Source: Tillandsia leiboldiana
Lineage: Eukaryota > Streptophyta > Magnoliopsida > Poales > Bromeliaceae
Length of the DNA stretch: 64,000 nt
Direction: 5' to 3'
Assembly (NCBI GenBank): GCA_029204045.2
Contig: CM055076.1
Location: 17,940,715 to 18,004,714, forward strand
Numbering within the stretch: the first letter of the stretch is position 1; every line of letters begins with the position of its first letter. Shown here one piece after another: positions 1-10,511 of this stretch. A model generated the notes under the pieces. That model ran no database searches. It had not been told where the DNA came from and saw only the letters and a program-made list of their open reading frames with translations. The position numbers and the translations under genes were made by a program.

Positions 1-1819
1 CAATGATTAATTGTTTGTTTATTCGGGTACCGGTTGGTATTATTGCAGTTGTTGCGGCAGGCGATGTATTCTCGGGCGTGAGCACTTCGGGACTTGGATT
101 TAGCGATTGAGGTGGGTGGTTGTTGTATCCCTCTCTTTTGGTATGCTCACTAGGAATATCAGAATAACCCGATGTTAGAAAATGTTGAACAAATATTGAT
201 AACCTTGCATGCAAAAAGGGACCACATAATTGATAGCCTATCCATGTGATTGAGACAAAGGTATTGGAACTTGATCATTATGCCATAATCACTCCTGTTA
301 AAGTATTTATTTATCTGGAACATCATGATCAGTGTATGTTAGTACTTAGTGATTATGCAAAAAGGGATCATCACATTGGGACATTAGTGTTGGAGCTCGT
401 TGCTATGTCATAACTATTCATGTGAAATGGATTAGTATATTGGGACATTGCGATTTATGATATGTGAGCGCATTGGTGGGCGCTTTTCCTTCTATTCTAG
501 ATGAGGACATTTGCATGCTTGTATGGACATCTAGATAGGCCACTATTACTGCTACACTATCATTGGGATTTGACTTAGGAGAAACCATGTTGGCACCACT
601 TCTCCTTTCATTGCATTACTTGTGGTATTGCTCGGGTTGAGCAGGGTTGTAGGATAGTGTAGCCGGGTTTGTTGAGTGGGTATGTCATACCAGATTGGGG
701 TTTTGGGTTATTGCGGCAACCGCGGACATTGGGCGGTTGACCGGATGTTTACTTATGCATCAGATTGGGGATAGGATTCCTTTAGTGGACGGAGTTTCCA
801 CTTATTGAGCTGCATTAGATTGGGGGAACGAGTTATCTTTAGTGGAGGGGTTTTCCCCACTTCGATCATTGTCATGATCCAGTCCTGCTATATAGTGATA
901 CTTGTTACAGTGATACTCGTTAAAGTGCTACTATACTCGTGTGGGTCGCTCCCCTCGAGTGCCACTCCGGAGTGTGCGACCGGACGGATCGATGCCGGTC
1001 TGTTACTTACTTTTGTATGCGATCGGACGGTTCGATGCCGATCTGTTACTCACTTTGGGATGCGACCGTACCGGTCCGAAGTCGGTCTGTATCCCGCGAT
1101 TGAGTTCTTGAGTTCGACAGCAGAGCAGGCAGTGCCAGTGATTACTGGTCTATCGATTGGGTTTATTCAGGCAGGCATTCATGTACTGATGCATACTTTT
1201 AGCTATTCTTTTAGCTCGGCATTTTGGAGGCATACTAGTGGTAGCATTTTCAGCTGTAGTTATCTTTATACCTTACCACCTTTTCTTCCCTTTTGCCTCA
1301 GGTAGACCTAGTGGGCATGTCAGAGTTGAGGTTTTACCCACTAGGGGAGGCTACTGTTTCTATAGTAGTTCTCACCCCCATCGTCTTTTTCTTTGTTTCT
1401 CCCTTTGTTTTGCAGAGTCTTCTGCGGGAGTTGCTGGGTCGTCAGCAACAGATCGAGGTAAGAGGATGGCGGACTAGATAGAGAGTCCACCCGACAGTAC
1501 CTAGCTGGACTTTTGTTGTACCCCTATCTTCTCAGACAGTCTTTGTTGTACTCTCTTTTGGGTCTGGCTTTAGCCAGCTGGTTGTATATCTTTGTGGTGA
1601 GCTGGGAGAGTACTTGTATTTATTTACAGTCGTTCTTTACTTTATTTCCAGCTTTTGTCTGAGATGTAGTAGTTTTTAGTTCAGCTCTGATGTTATGCTT
1701 CTTTATTATTATTTCTTATATCTGAGCAGGTTACCGACGCTTCGTGTACGCGGGAAATACCGTGTGCACAGCGGATCTGTAGACGGGCCCGGGTTCTGGT
1801 TTACACCCGGGGCGTGACA
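1..1819 (+). mobile_element. Family A LTR, 3' part, cut by window start
   Basis: This stretch aligns from its first base with 39043-40945, the 3' half of a solo LTR in the same orientation, and ends in the shared terminus CCCGGGGCGTGACA. It corresponds to the transcribed leader and U5 part of the LTR, since the TATA box of the family lies further upstream. It lacks the 186-bp duplication of the other copy. No coding domain is present; short open frames here are chance. The sequence after 1819 is a reverse-oriented LTR of a related subfamily, so this copy seems inserted in that LTR. Its left end and any target-site duplication lie outside the window. Confidence 0.85.
717..739 (+). other. Conserved stem-loop in family A leader
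   Basis: CAACCGC (717-723), a 9-nt loop and GCGGTTG (733-739) form a 7-bp inverted repeat. Near-identical copies lie at 12028-12050, 30565-30587, 30642-30664, 39945-39967, 62599-62621 and 63199-63221 in other family A LTRs, always in the transcribed part. The function is unknown. Confidence 0.6.
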
Positions 1820-4167
1820 AATGGCCTAACTAGATGTTCGTTCATACAAGCATGCAAATGTCCTCAAGGAAATGAAAGGGAGAAAAGCATATAATAGATC
1901 CACTAGGAATAAACAACATGTCAGAATCCCTAATGAACTACACCTGTCCACAATCCAGGGTCCATCAAAAGAATGATCGGAATAATACCCGCACATAGAT
2001 ATAGCCTCCTACTCCATCGAGTAATCATAACATAAAAGACTATGTGCAACAAGGCATGCTAAAAGGTCACTACTATGGTATATCAATCTGCATGATCTAG
2101 GCCATTCCTCAAGCTTCCATCTCGATGCTAAATATTGTACAATTAAACAAGCATGCTAACAATCACATAGGGTAAATCCCTTGGGTAAGCATTTACTATT
2201 CATCATCATGAATATCTAGATCCTGCAAGTCCTCGATAATATTTAACATGAATATTAATCTTGCAATTCCCTTATACAATCATCCTTCCTAGCTTACCTC
2301 ACAATAGCATACAATTATTGTACCCTAAACATGCATGCATTCTAATATAAGAATTAGAGAACCGTCCACCGGTTCTGGAGATGAAGCAACCCACCTGAAG
2401 CGCTTTCCACAAGCAAAGCTGAAGTTGGTGAAGAGGGTGGCCACTTGCTAACAAAATCTGCTGAACCCGCATCCTCGGTACATGTCGCGCAAGTCTCGGC
2501 TCCAAACAACATCACCCCAACAAACAACACCACAACAAACAACATCGCAACACAACTCACTAATCATACCCCAAAATGTGCACCAACAGCATTGCTGTTT
2601 TTCCCAAACAGCACAAAGAAGGCATTTCTCACCTCCAAGCAGTGCTCCAAAAATCCCAGAAAAATCACGGTTGCGATCCTCGCGACGAGTAGACCCAAAA
2701 TGAGTATTTATACGCCCCGTTCCGACACCTGTAGGCCAAGATACAAATTAAACAAGGTAGTGCGTCGGCAATCCACAATACAGCGAAAACTGCGGGATAC
2801 AACCCCAAAGAAGCTTAAATCTCACCTTCGAAGAATCCTCAGAAAAATCCAATAAAAATACGAGCGCGTTCCCCTCGAAGAGTAGATGTCAATCGAGTCC
2901 TTAAACTCCTCATTCCGATGCTCGTAGGTCGAGATAGAAAATCGACAAGGCTCCGCTGTCCAAAATCTCACAAAAGAAAAGGGGTCACCAAAACACCTTC
3001 GGAACTGTGCCAAAAACTCGAAATGCGGAGAAGTGATCTACACGGAAAACGAAGCCTTACCTCCCGTGAACGCTCTGCCGTGAAAATCGGCTCAAAATTC
3101 TATCGGGGGGATCCGGAGTCTCTCGCGGACTGAAGAGCGATGGTAATAGCCAAAAATCCAAGGTGCGTCGATGTGCGTCACGTCGCAGATAACGCCGAAG
3201 TCGCAGTCTCCAAAAATGCCCAAGATCCAAAGGAGAGTAGATGACACAGTGTAGAAGGCCCCTGCAGCAAAGGGGAGTTCGAGAAAAGTCCAAAACCTGA
3301 ACAAAAGGCCCTCAAAGCCTATTTATAGGCAAAAATCCGGGTCCAAAATACACATCCTGGTACATTTTTCGGGCGCCCGGAATTTCCGGGCGCAAACAGT
3401 GCGCTGAAATCCCCTCTCCACAGCGCCCGAATCACCCTCCGCACGACACGTCGCCATCGAACAGGCAACAGCGAAGCCCACCACCAGCCTTGCGCCACGT
3501 GGCCCACAGCAGACGCCGAAGCGTGGCGCGCCCGAGCGCAGGAAACCACCTCAACGCGCGCCCACGTGCGCCTGCGCCGCCGCCTGCGCCCTCTGCACGC
3601 ACGCGCCCCGAGGCCGGCCGCACCCGCTCCATGGACCGATCCACTGCACCGACCAACCGCCTGCTGCCACGCGTCCAAAGCACACCACTAGGAAGCCTCC
3701 ACGTGGCACTCCTGACCCCGAAACACCGCGGCTGCCCGCGCGCTGCCGGCGCCCGCACCGCCGCCGTTGCCTGCCGGCTGCCGGAACAGTGCCAAATGCC
3801 TCAAAATCCGTGCGCGTCATCCGGGCTCCGGAAAATACAAGTGAATACTCCATTTTCATCGTTTTCGTGCGCTGAATCCAAATCCGCTGTCCGTTTTGCC
3901 AAATTCCATTTCTAAAAATTGCCGAAGTTATCGGGAAAGGAGTTCTTTTGTCCAAACTTCGCGCTGAGTCCAATTTTGATATCCGTTTCGCGCGAAGCCA
4001 CATCTAAACATCCGACAGGGTCATCCGACTACTCTCGTGATCCATTTAACACACTGAGTCCATCACTTGTGTCCAATTTGCGCCTAAACACCGCCGACAC
4101 GCCACATAGGCCTCCAGAAGCTGCAGATGTAACAGTAATCCTTACGTGGGAATTTCTGGTCCTCACA
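1820..4167 (-). mobile_element. Family A-like LTR, reverse
   Basis: Read on the minus strand this begins TGTGAGGACCAGAAATTCCC (4167 downward) and passes through a GC-rich U3, a GGGCGCCC palindrome (3368-3395), a TATA box and a long leader related to other family A LTRs. The right edge is exact, because RNase H coding sequence resumes at 4168. The left part is interrupted by the LTR ending at 1819, so its 3' terminus is outside the window. The host site is an RNase H gene, and the 5 bp after it (TTAAT) are the expected target duplication; its partner cannot be seen. Confidence 0.75.
3319..3395 (-). promoter_or_regulatory. LTR core promoter: TATA box and GGGCGCCC palindrome
   Basis: On the minus strand a TATAAATAG box (3319-3327) lies about 40 bp downstream of TTCGGGCGCCCGG and a second CCGGGCGC half-repeat (3368-3395). 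Other family A LTRs show the same order. Degenerate CCAAT-N9-CCACG matches lie further upstream at 3653-3671 (CCAAC) and 3685-3703 (CCACT). Confidence 0.6.
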
Positions 4168-4612
4168 TTAATGCTTATGCCTCTCGTCAATTAAAGGATT
4201 ACAAGAAAAACTATCCCACTCGTGATTTGGAATTGGCCGCCGTGGTATTTGCATTGAAGCTTTGGCGACACTGCTTATACGGTGAGCATTGTGAGGTATA
4301 TACCGATCATAAGAGTCTAAAATTTATCTTTACTCAGAAGGAGTTAGGCAGCGCAGATGGTTGGAGTTGCTTAAGGATTATGATTTGACTATTCTCTACC
4401 ACCCTGGTAAAGCAAATGTAGTGGTGGATGCTCTAAGTCGCAAATCGGTGGAGAATTTAGCTATGATGATCACGTCCCAACAACCATTACTTCAGGATAT
4501 GAGACGGTCGGAGTTGGAGGTTGTAGCACCCGAGACACCCATGAGATTGATGGCATTGGTGTTGCAACCAACCCTTACGGAAAGGATCAAGACGAAAAAA
4601 GTCTGAGATCCT
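4168..4612 (+). pseudogene. pol: Ty3/Gypsy RNase H remnant (B-type element)
   Basis: The frame resumes right after the inserted LTR with YASRQLKDY, then DLELAAVVFALKLW and VYTDHKSL, the second half of a Ty3/Gypsy RNase H, which degrades the RNA strand during reverse transcription. A small deletion near 4345 shifts the frame; it continues as LLKDYDLTILYHPGKAN and DALSRKS and ends at a stop at 4604-4606. The sequence is close to the RNase H of the elements at 19222-19570 and 26100-26480, so it is the same family. The first half, with the first catalytic Asp, should lie left of the window beyond the inserted LTRs. Confidence 0.85.
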
Positions 4613-4615
4613 AGT

Positions 4616-5700
4616 TTGGAAAAGATTCGTGCAACTCTTGTGGGTGACCGAGCCGGTGAGTTTCATATGGATGATCACGGCGTACTTCGTTTTCGAAGTC
4701 GACTTTGTGTACCGGCGGATTTGGAGATCAAAGAAGAGATCTTGAAAGAAGCACACCGAGCACCTTATTCTATTCACCCGGGTAGCACAAAAATGTATAA
4801 GGACTTAAGGTTGCTTTATTGGTGGCCTGGCATGAAGAAAGATGTTGGAAAATTTGTGGCTCAATGCTTGACATGTCAACAAGTGAAGGCCGAGCACCGA
4901 CTTCCCGCAGGAAAGTTGCAGAGTTTACCCATTCCCGTGTGGAAGTGGGAGAGGATCACCATGGATTTTGTTGTTGGATTGCCTCGCTCTCAGGCTGGGC
5001 ATGATGTTATTTGGGTGATCGTGGACAGGTTAACCAAATCTGCTCATTTTATCCCTATCCATACTACTTGGTCAAGAGAGAAGCTTGCACAAATTTGCCT
5101 TGATAAGATTGTGCGATTGCACGGAGTGCCTGTTTCTATAGTTTTCGATCGAGATCCGAGGTTCGCATCTCATTTTTGGAGGAGCCTTCATGAAGCCCTA
5201 GGCACGCAGTAGTATTTCAGTACAGCTTTCCACTCGCAGAGTGATGGGTAGTTTGAGCGCACCATACAGATTTTGGAGGACATGCTCAGAGCATCAACAT
5301 CTACCGATGGCCGAGTTTGCTTATGACGACAGTTATCAAGCAAGCATCAAGATGGCGCCATTCGAGGCTCTTTTATGGAAGAAAGTGTCGATCACCTCTT
5401 CATTGGAGCGAGGTGGGAGAACAATTGATTTTAGGCTCCGATGTACTTCAAGAGGCCGAAGACAAGGTTCGACTTGCGCGAGAACATTTGATTTCAGCTC
5501 AGAGTCGACAAAAGAGTTACGCGCATAAGGCACGGCGCGATTTAGAATTTCAAGTGGGAGACCATGTCTTCGTAAAGGTATCGCCGACTCGGGGAGTCAA
5601 GAGATTTGGCGTCTAAGGGAAGCTAAGTCCCCGATTTATTGGACCTTTTGAAATTTTGGAGCGTATCGGCCCGGTGGCGTATCAACTTGCTCTACCGCCC
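4616..5700 (+). pseudogene. pol: Ty3/Gypsy integrase remnant, cut by D element
   Basis: This integrase would insert element cDNA into the genome. The zinc-binding HHCC region (HRAPYSIHPGS ... CLTCQQVK) is followed by the first catalytic Asp (MDFVVGLP), the second (FDRDPRF) and the Glu region (ERTIQILED, or shifted). Breaks include a stop at 5210-5212, a TAG within the Glu block, a frameshift near 5370 and a TAA near 5616. The GPF motif (FIGPFEIL) is reached before the sequence stops at 5700, where a reverse D-type LTR begins with TGTCACGCC. The 5 bp before it, CGCCC, would be that element's target duplication. The expected chromodomain is not in the window. Confidence 0.88.
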
Positions 5701-6820
5701 TGTCACGCCCCGGGGTCGAAACTGCGACCCGGGCTCGCCAACAGATCCGCCATCTGTACGGAAACCTCCGCACAGACGAAGCGCCTACCCTGCAAGTCAG
5801 ATCTATAGCTAAACATGTATCAGAGCGGAAATAAAACTAGTAGCTACAGAAACAAAACTGAACATCTGAATATAAAATAAATCCTCAATACATAGTCTCT
5901 CTCCCTATGTAAAATAAATACAATACAAATCTCTCAGACTGTCCAGTACAAAAGTGGAAACAGAGAAATACAGGGTACATCTACCTCTGACTCTCAAATG
6001 CTGGTAAGGAACTACTCGGTCACGCCCTTACCTCGATCAGCTGTCTCCGCACGAACACAAGCCGGAACAGCAACCTCCGGAAACCTGTCACCGCAGCGGG
6101 TGTGAGAACTACTGCAGAAGGTAGTTCCCAGTGGGTACCGTCACCAATATCCACGGTATGCCCACTAAGTCTACTGGAGGCAAAACAGATAGGTATGCAG
6201 ATAGATAATAGGAAAGCTGGAAAAGAACTACAGCTAATATGTCTCAAACATCATGCTCAAAGGAAAACTCTACTATGAACATGCTATACATACACTCGCT
6301 ACTGCTAATATGCCTCAAGTACCATGCTCAAAGGAAAACTCATCTAAGAACATGCTATGCATCCACTCGCTCACGAGGTGCTCACAATAACTCAAATCTC
6401 AGTGACTGCCAAAACTGGCTCATTCAAGCCTGCGCCTACCTACTGCCACCTCATCCACAATGGGATGGGACTTACGTAGGGCGTCCAACTGGACTATCAC
6501 TGCACCACGCGCGGCGGCCTCAACAGGCGGCATAACCATCGCATCCGAAGCGTAACTCGAGGGGAGCGACCCCACCAAGCTGAAGCGTGTCTCATCTGTC
6601 TCAATAATCAGCACATGCAGGCTACAATCCACGATCAAATAGATCGGAAACTCGAATACCCAAATAACCATCACTCAGTCGGAGAACCCTCCATGACTCA
6701 ATCTCACAATGCCCAAAGAAACATAGCTAAGTCGGAGAACCCTCCACGACTCAATCAGCAAATGCCCAACCCATGATCTAGAGTAAACCAATCGACTTCC
6801 ATGAAGGGCCGAATATTCTG

Positions 6821-7135
6821 AAAGACTAACACCTACAACCCAAATCAAACAAGAACAGGCTGCAGGCACAGCCGCCCGTAGCTTCTGACCCAACAATGGA
6901 ATCAGTACTCAATCTCTCACATAAGAGGCCCGGAAATTCCGAAAGACTGACACCTACAACCCAAATCAAACAAGAGCAGGCTGCAGGCACAGCCGCCCGT
7001 AGCTTACGCCCCAACATTGAAATGAATACTCAATCTCTCACATAAGAGGCCCGAAAATTCCGAAAGACTGACACCTACAACCCAAATCAAACAAGAACAG
7101 GCTGCAGGCACAGCCGCCCGTAGCTTCCGCCCCTG
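6821..7135 (-). repeat. 120-bp tandem repeat, about 2.6 units
   Basis: Units starting with GAAAGACT lie at 6821, 6941 and 7062 and share the core CAAATCAAACAAGA and GCTGCAGGCACAGCCGCCCG. The solo D LTR has only two units (56827-57020), so copy number differs between copies. Confidence 0.85.
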
Positions 7136-8176
7136 AAGTGAAACAAAAGCCCAATCTCTCATGACACTACAAACTCATCTCACAAAGCTCTAAAAAATCC
7201 ACTCGGCCCCCTGGCACGAGGATACATGCATTCCGAACTACCTGGACCATCCATAATGCTCTCGATATTTTAAAACACTTTAAAAACAGAGTTTAACTTA
7301 AAACCGGTTATAGAAATTATATGAAGGTTCAGATGCATCCCGAATGTCAATAAAATATGCAGTCTAGTGTGAAATTATCTCTAGATCATGCTAAAAATAT
7401 CTGGGGCTCAGGATTGTCTTCCTACAATTTTCTAGGCAACTATCAGGTTTACCAGCTATAATAACAATTAAGCTAGACATGCTAAACATGCATGCAATAG
7501 CATTAGAAGGCATTCCACAAAGCTTGGAAGAATTTCCAACCCACCTGGATCGCTTTCCACAGGCAACGCTGAAATCGGCGAAGCGCGTGCTCACTGTCAA
7601 AATCCGCCGAACACGGCACCTCGGCTCTCGGTCGCGCGCAACTCCACCGCGCATCCCAAAAATCACACTAGAGCACTCAGCTCTGTCACAAGGCCTCAAC
7701 CAAGGTCTCCATCTGTACTCGGGTCAAAACCGCCGCGCTCTGTCAACCCGCCTGCGCACCCAGCCCGCGCGCCTCCGCGGCTCCGCACAGTGCGCAGGGC
7801 CCTCACGCGCGCTCCTCCGCGGCACGCGCAACGCTCGGCTGCACCACACAACACAGGGAAGAAAAGAAGATGGGAAAGACCATTCCAAGCTCAAAAATCC
7901 ATTCCTCTGTCCAAATCCAAAAAGCCGAGAAAATCCGAAACTCGAAAAAAATCACCGTACTCACCTCCGTACTGCGTCCGCACGCGCGCGAGCTCCAGCC
8001 GGCTCTCCCTCTCGCTCACTCTCAAACTCTTTCTTTCTCTCCTTCTCCCTCTCGTTCTTTCTCTCTTTCTCTGCTTGGATCCCACAGAAAGGAGGAAGAG
8101 GAGGGTCCGTATAAATAGGCAAAGGGGAGGTGAATTTGCACTTTTACCCTCACTGCCTCCAAGATCTGGAGGCTGA

Positions 8177-8437
8177 GTACCGGTACTCGGGTCCCTGTAC
8201 CGGTACCCAAGCTCAAGAATCTCAAACCGAGAACCAACTCTGATGAATCCATCATTGAGTACCGGTACCCGCCCCCGCGTTCCGGTACTCAAGCCAAAAT
8301 GCACATGGGGTACCGGTACGCACTGCCCAGTACCGGTACCCAGGGACTTAGAAAATTTTCCTCATTTCCTCAACCGAACTCTCTTCGGTTTTTCTCCAAA
8401 GCGTTTGGTTCCGGTACCAACACTTGCGTTCCGGTAC
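8177..8437 (-). promoter_or_regulatory. Four pairs of GTACCGGTAC-type palindromes in U3
   Basis: Ten-base palindromes or one-mismatch variants start at 8177/8197, 8259/8279, 8310/8330 and 8408/8428. Within every pair the starts are exactly 20 bp apart. Matching pairs occur in the solo LTR at 55368-55629 with nearly the same distances between pairs. They lie just upstream of the TATA box in element orientation, which suggests binding sites for a dimeric protein; that role is inferred. Confidence 0.7.
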
Positions 8438-8639
8438 GCAATGTCCCAAAATTGCTGAATCAAGCTGGGGCTTCCAATTTTCGACGCCGCTAACTCACTT
8501 TTCAACCCAAAGGCTCTTGCGTCGATCCGAATCAACCCGAACTCATCTGTAAACACAAATGGAACACGTTCCAGGCGATTTCCCCGCACCACACTATCTT
8601 TCGGAGTCGGTGCACTATACGATGTCCCGGTACTCTACA

Positions 8640-9059
8640 TCCTCCCCTCCTTAAAAGAGTTTCGTCTTCAAAACTAGAAAAATCCATAACTCAGGAGGGT
8701 GTCTCAATCAAATGGGGATAGAAGATCCTCAACTCATCCTCAGGCTCTCAAGTGGCCTTTCTCTCATCAAATACACTCTCACATCCATCAACAGGGAAAG
8801 GAACCCAACATCAGGAACATTCCCCAACCCCCAACTCTCAATTTTGAAAACCAGCCGGGAACGGCGAAAAGCTCGAAAACCTCGAATGGCTAGTGCCTTT
8901 ACCCCAATCAAACAAGAACAGGCTCCGGCACCTTCTCCATTTCTGGAGCAGCCTTTCGAAATCGTCGATCAGTTCGTCAAGCCTCGGCATAAACAGAAAA
9001 AGGGAAGAGAGGCATTGGAGTTGTTCCTGTTGCGGCTAACACCCTATTTCCAAAGTTCC
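8640..9059 (-). other. D element 3' untranslated region with polypurine tract
   Basis: On the minus strand the tract TTTTAAGGAGGGGAGGA directly precedes the LTR and should prime plus-strand DNA synthesis. The upstream motif GAAGACGAAACTC is typical of the 3' end of plant Ty3/Gypsy internal regions and resembles the B and R elements. I recognise no integrase or chromodomain, so that part seems deleted or decayed beyond recognition. Confidence 0.6.
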
Positions 9060-9640
9060 AAAAAGTGGCATCCACTGAACGGTTACCTCATTCCAAGGTT
9101 GCACTGCTCGCCTAGTCAAGGCGTCCATGACCATAATATCCTCGCCGGGATAATACTATAAGCTCAAATCATACCTCTTCAATAGCTCTATCCACCGGCA
9201 TTGCCTCAATTAAACTCCTTCTAAGTCTCCAAGTACTTCGGATTCACGGGGTCGATAGATAACTAAAACCCTCTCTATCACAGGCAATCATCCACATTGA
9301 TGCTAACATTATCCTCGGCTTTAACTCATCGAAGCTACTCTGGCACTGGTTAGTCGAAAAGCTTCGGACCTCTGTCACTATCGTAGGCCTAGGGTAATCC
9401 CGAACGGCATCACTCTTCGTTGGGTCCACTGCCACTCCTGCAGCTGAAATCACATGGCCTAACCACGAAACCTTCCGAAGTCCAAAATGCGCACTTTCTC
9501 AACTTGGCATACAACTTCTTTTCCTTCAAAAGTTGCAGCACTATCCTCAAGTGCTCCTCATGTTCTATGTCACTTCGGGAATAAATCCAAATATCAATGA
9601 AGAGTACCGCTACCAACCCATCCAAGTACAGCTGGAACAC
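9060..9640 (-). pseudogene. pol: D element reverse transcriptase / RNase H remnant
   Basis: Minus-strand fragments carry an RT palm region with a degraded catalytic box (LFIDIWIYS where FIDDILVYS is usual), then EHLRIVLQLLKEKKLYAKLRKC and AVDPTKSDAVRDYPRP, the RT thumb and connection. RNase H traces (YYPG and a DALSRRAVQPW-like stretch) lie in shifted frames at about 9060-9240. Loss of the second catalytic Asp and several frameshifts and stops make it inactive. The finger region between protease and RT also seems deleted. Confidence 0.75.
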
Positions 9641-9649
9641 ACAATTCCT

Positions 9650-10070
9650 CGGCTGAATAATTCCATACAGATACCTGCCTCACAAATAGCAACTGGCGGA
9701 ATACAACCCAAACCTGTCTGTGCTCTGGCATCCTCTGTAAACATACTCCTGACCAATTCCACGGAGGGTCATCATCCTCTCTCCACAATCCATGGTAACA
9801 TAACACTGGGATAACCAATCCCTATCCAATACCACATCCAAAGCTCGGAGCTAATGTAGGACCAACCAATCAATGGACCAAATCCAGGGTCCTAACTGCA
9901 CTGGGCAGGACCAACCACACTCATCTATGTGCAACACGTGATCTGGAATCCGAACCTCACGTGCACAAGCTAACAGTCCTATCTCTGGCCCATGCGAAGC
10001 TGCCAATGCTCTACTGAAACATGCATAAGCGGTGTTGACATCAAACATGCTCTAACTCCGACGACTATAA
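9650..10070 (-). pseudogene. pol: D element aspartic protease remnant
   Basis: The minus-strand frame reads VNTAYACFSRALAASHGPEI and later REVRIPDHVLHIDE, the layout of a plant Ty3/Gypsy protease just after its catalytic box. The usual DTGA is degraded to NTAY. It is interrupted by stops near 9850 and merges with RT traces. Assignment rests on position between gag and RT and on resemblance to the protease of element R. Confidence 0.55.
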
Positions 10071-10511
10071 AGAAGACCACACCTGGTAAGATGCCCGCTA
10101 TCTTGGCGCCCTCTAACCGGCTGTATAATCTCATCTGCTCGATGCTGGGGGTCGACGCTCTATCTGTCCCGACATCGTGGGCCCTATCTGACATCTGCCT
10201 GGCGGTAAATCGGAGGAGCTCCTTCATCCTGATGAGGTAGTGGGGGTGCCGCAAGCGGTAACACCATAAGCACTCCTCGGGGGCATGCTGCCTGGAAATG
10301 CCCTGACTGTCTACATAAAAAGCATCGCCCCTGCCCGAGGTCACACTGCGGTGGTGAATGCGGCCCACCGCAAATGACACACTCATCCTAACACTGTTGC
10401 TGGTGCCTCGACTGTCGAGAACCTCCTGGTCTCTGTCCCCTCTGAGACCCATGACCCTGAGACTGGAACCGTGGCGGCCTCGGGGGTCTCGATCCACTCG
10501 ACTGTCCAAAA
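10071..10511 (-). pseudogene. gag: D element gag C-terminal remnant
   Basis: The minus strand encodes a Gly/Arg/Gln-rich stretch (GFGQSSGSRPPRPPRFQSQG) followed, with frame changes, by a region resembling a CCHC zinc knuckle near 10270-10350, which would bind genomic RNA. Upstream gag is cut off at about 10512 by the family A LTR. Confidence 0.6.

Larger units (their letters stand above)
5701..8639 (-). mobile_element. Family D 3' LTR (reverse)
   Basis: The ends are TGTCACGCCCCGGGGTCG on the left and GTACTCTACA on the right, so on the minus strand it runs TGTAGAG...GCGTGACA. It is homologous throughout to the forward solo LTR at 55167-57987 and is 118 bp longer, largely because of an extra 120-bp tandem unit. 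In element orientation U3 holds four palindrome pairs (8177-8437), a TATAAATA-like box lies at 8110-8117, and a long leader follows with a GC-rich block near 7700-7850. Confidence 0.9.
5701..10511 (-). mobile_element. Family D Ty3/Gypsy element, 5' truncated
   Basis: The reverse-oriented element comprises a full 3' LTR (5701-8639), a purine-rich tract next to it, then RNase H, RT, protease and gag remnants in the expected order as coordinates rise. Integrase was not recognised. The 5' part of gag, primer site and 5' LTR are missing, because at about 10512 the sequence changes to the U3 of a forward family A LTR. The left target site is CGCCC (5696-5700); no matching copy follows the right break, as expected after a deletion. 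Confidence 0.75.

Noticed and set aside
7479..8176. Ser/Arg-rich plus-strand frames up to 211 codons
   Set aside because: They are antisense to the D LTR leader, with low-complexity CT-rich sequence and no support from the homologous solo LTR.
8712..9161. 149-codon plus-strand frame as a gene
   Set aside because: It is antisense to the 3' internal region of the reverse D element and shows no recognisable domain.
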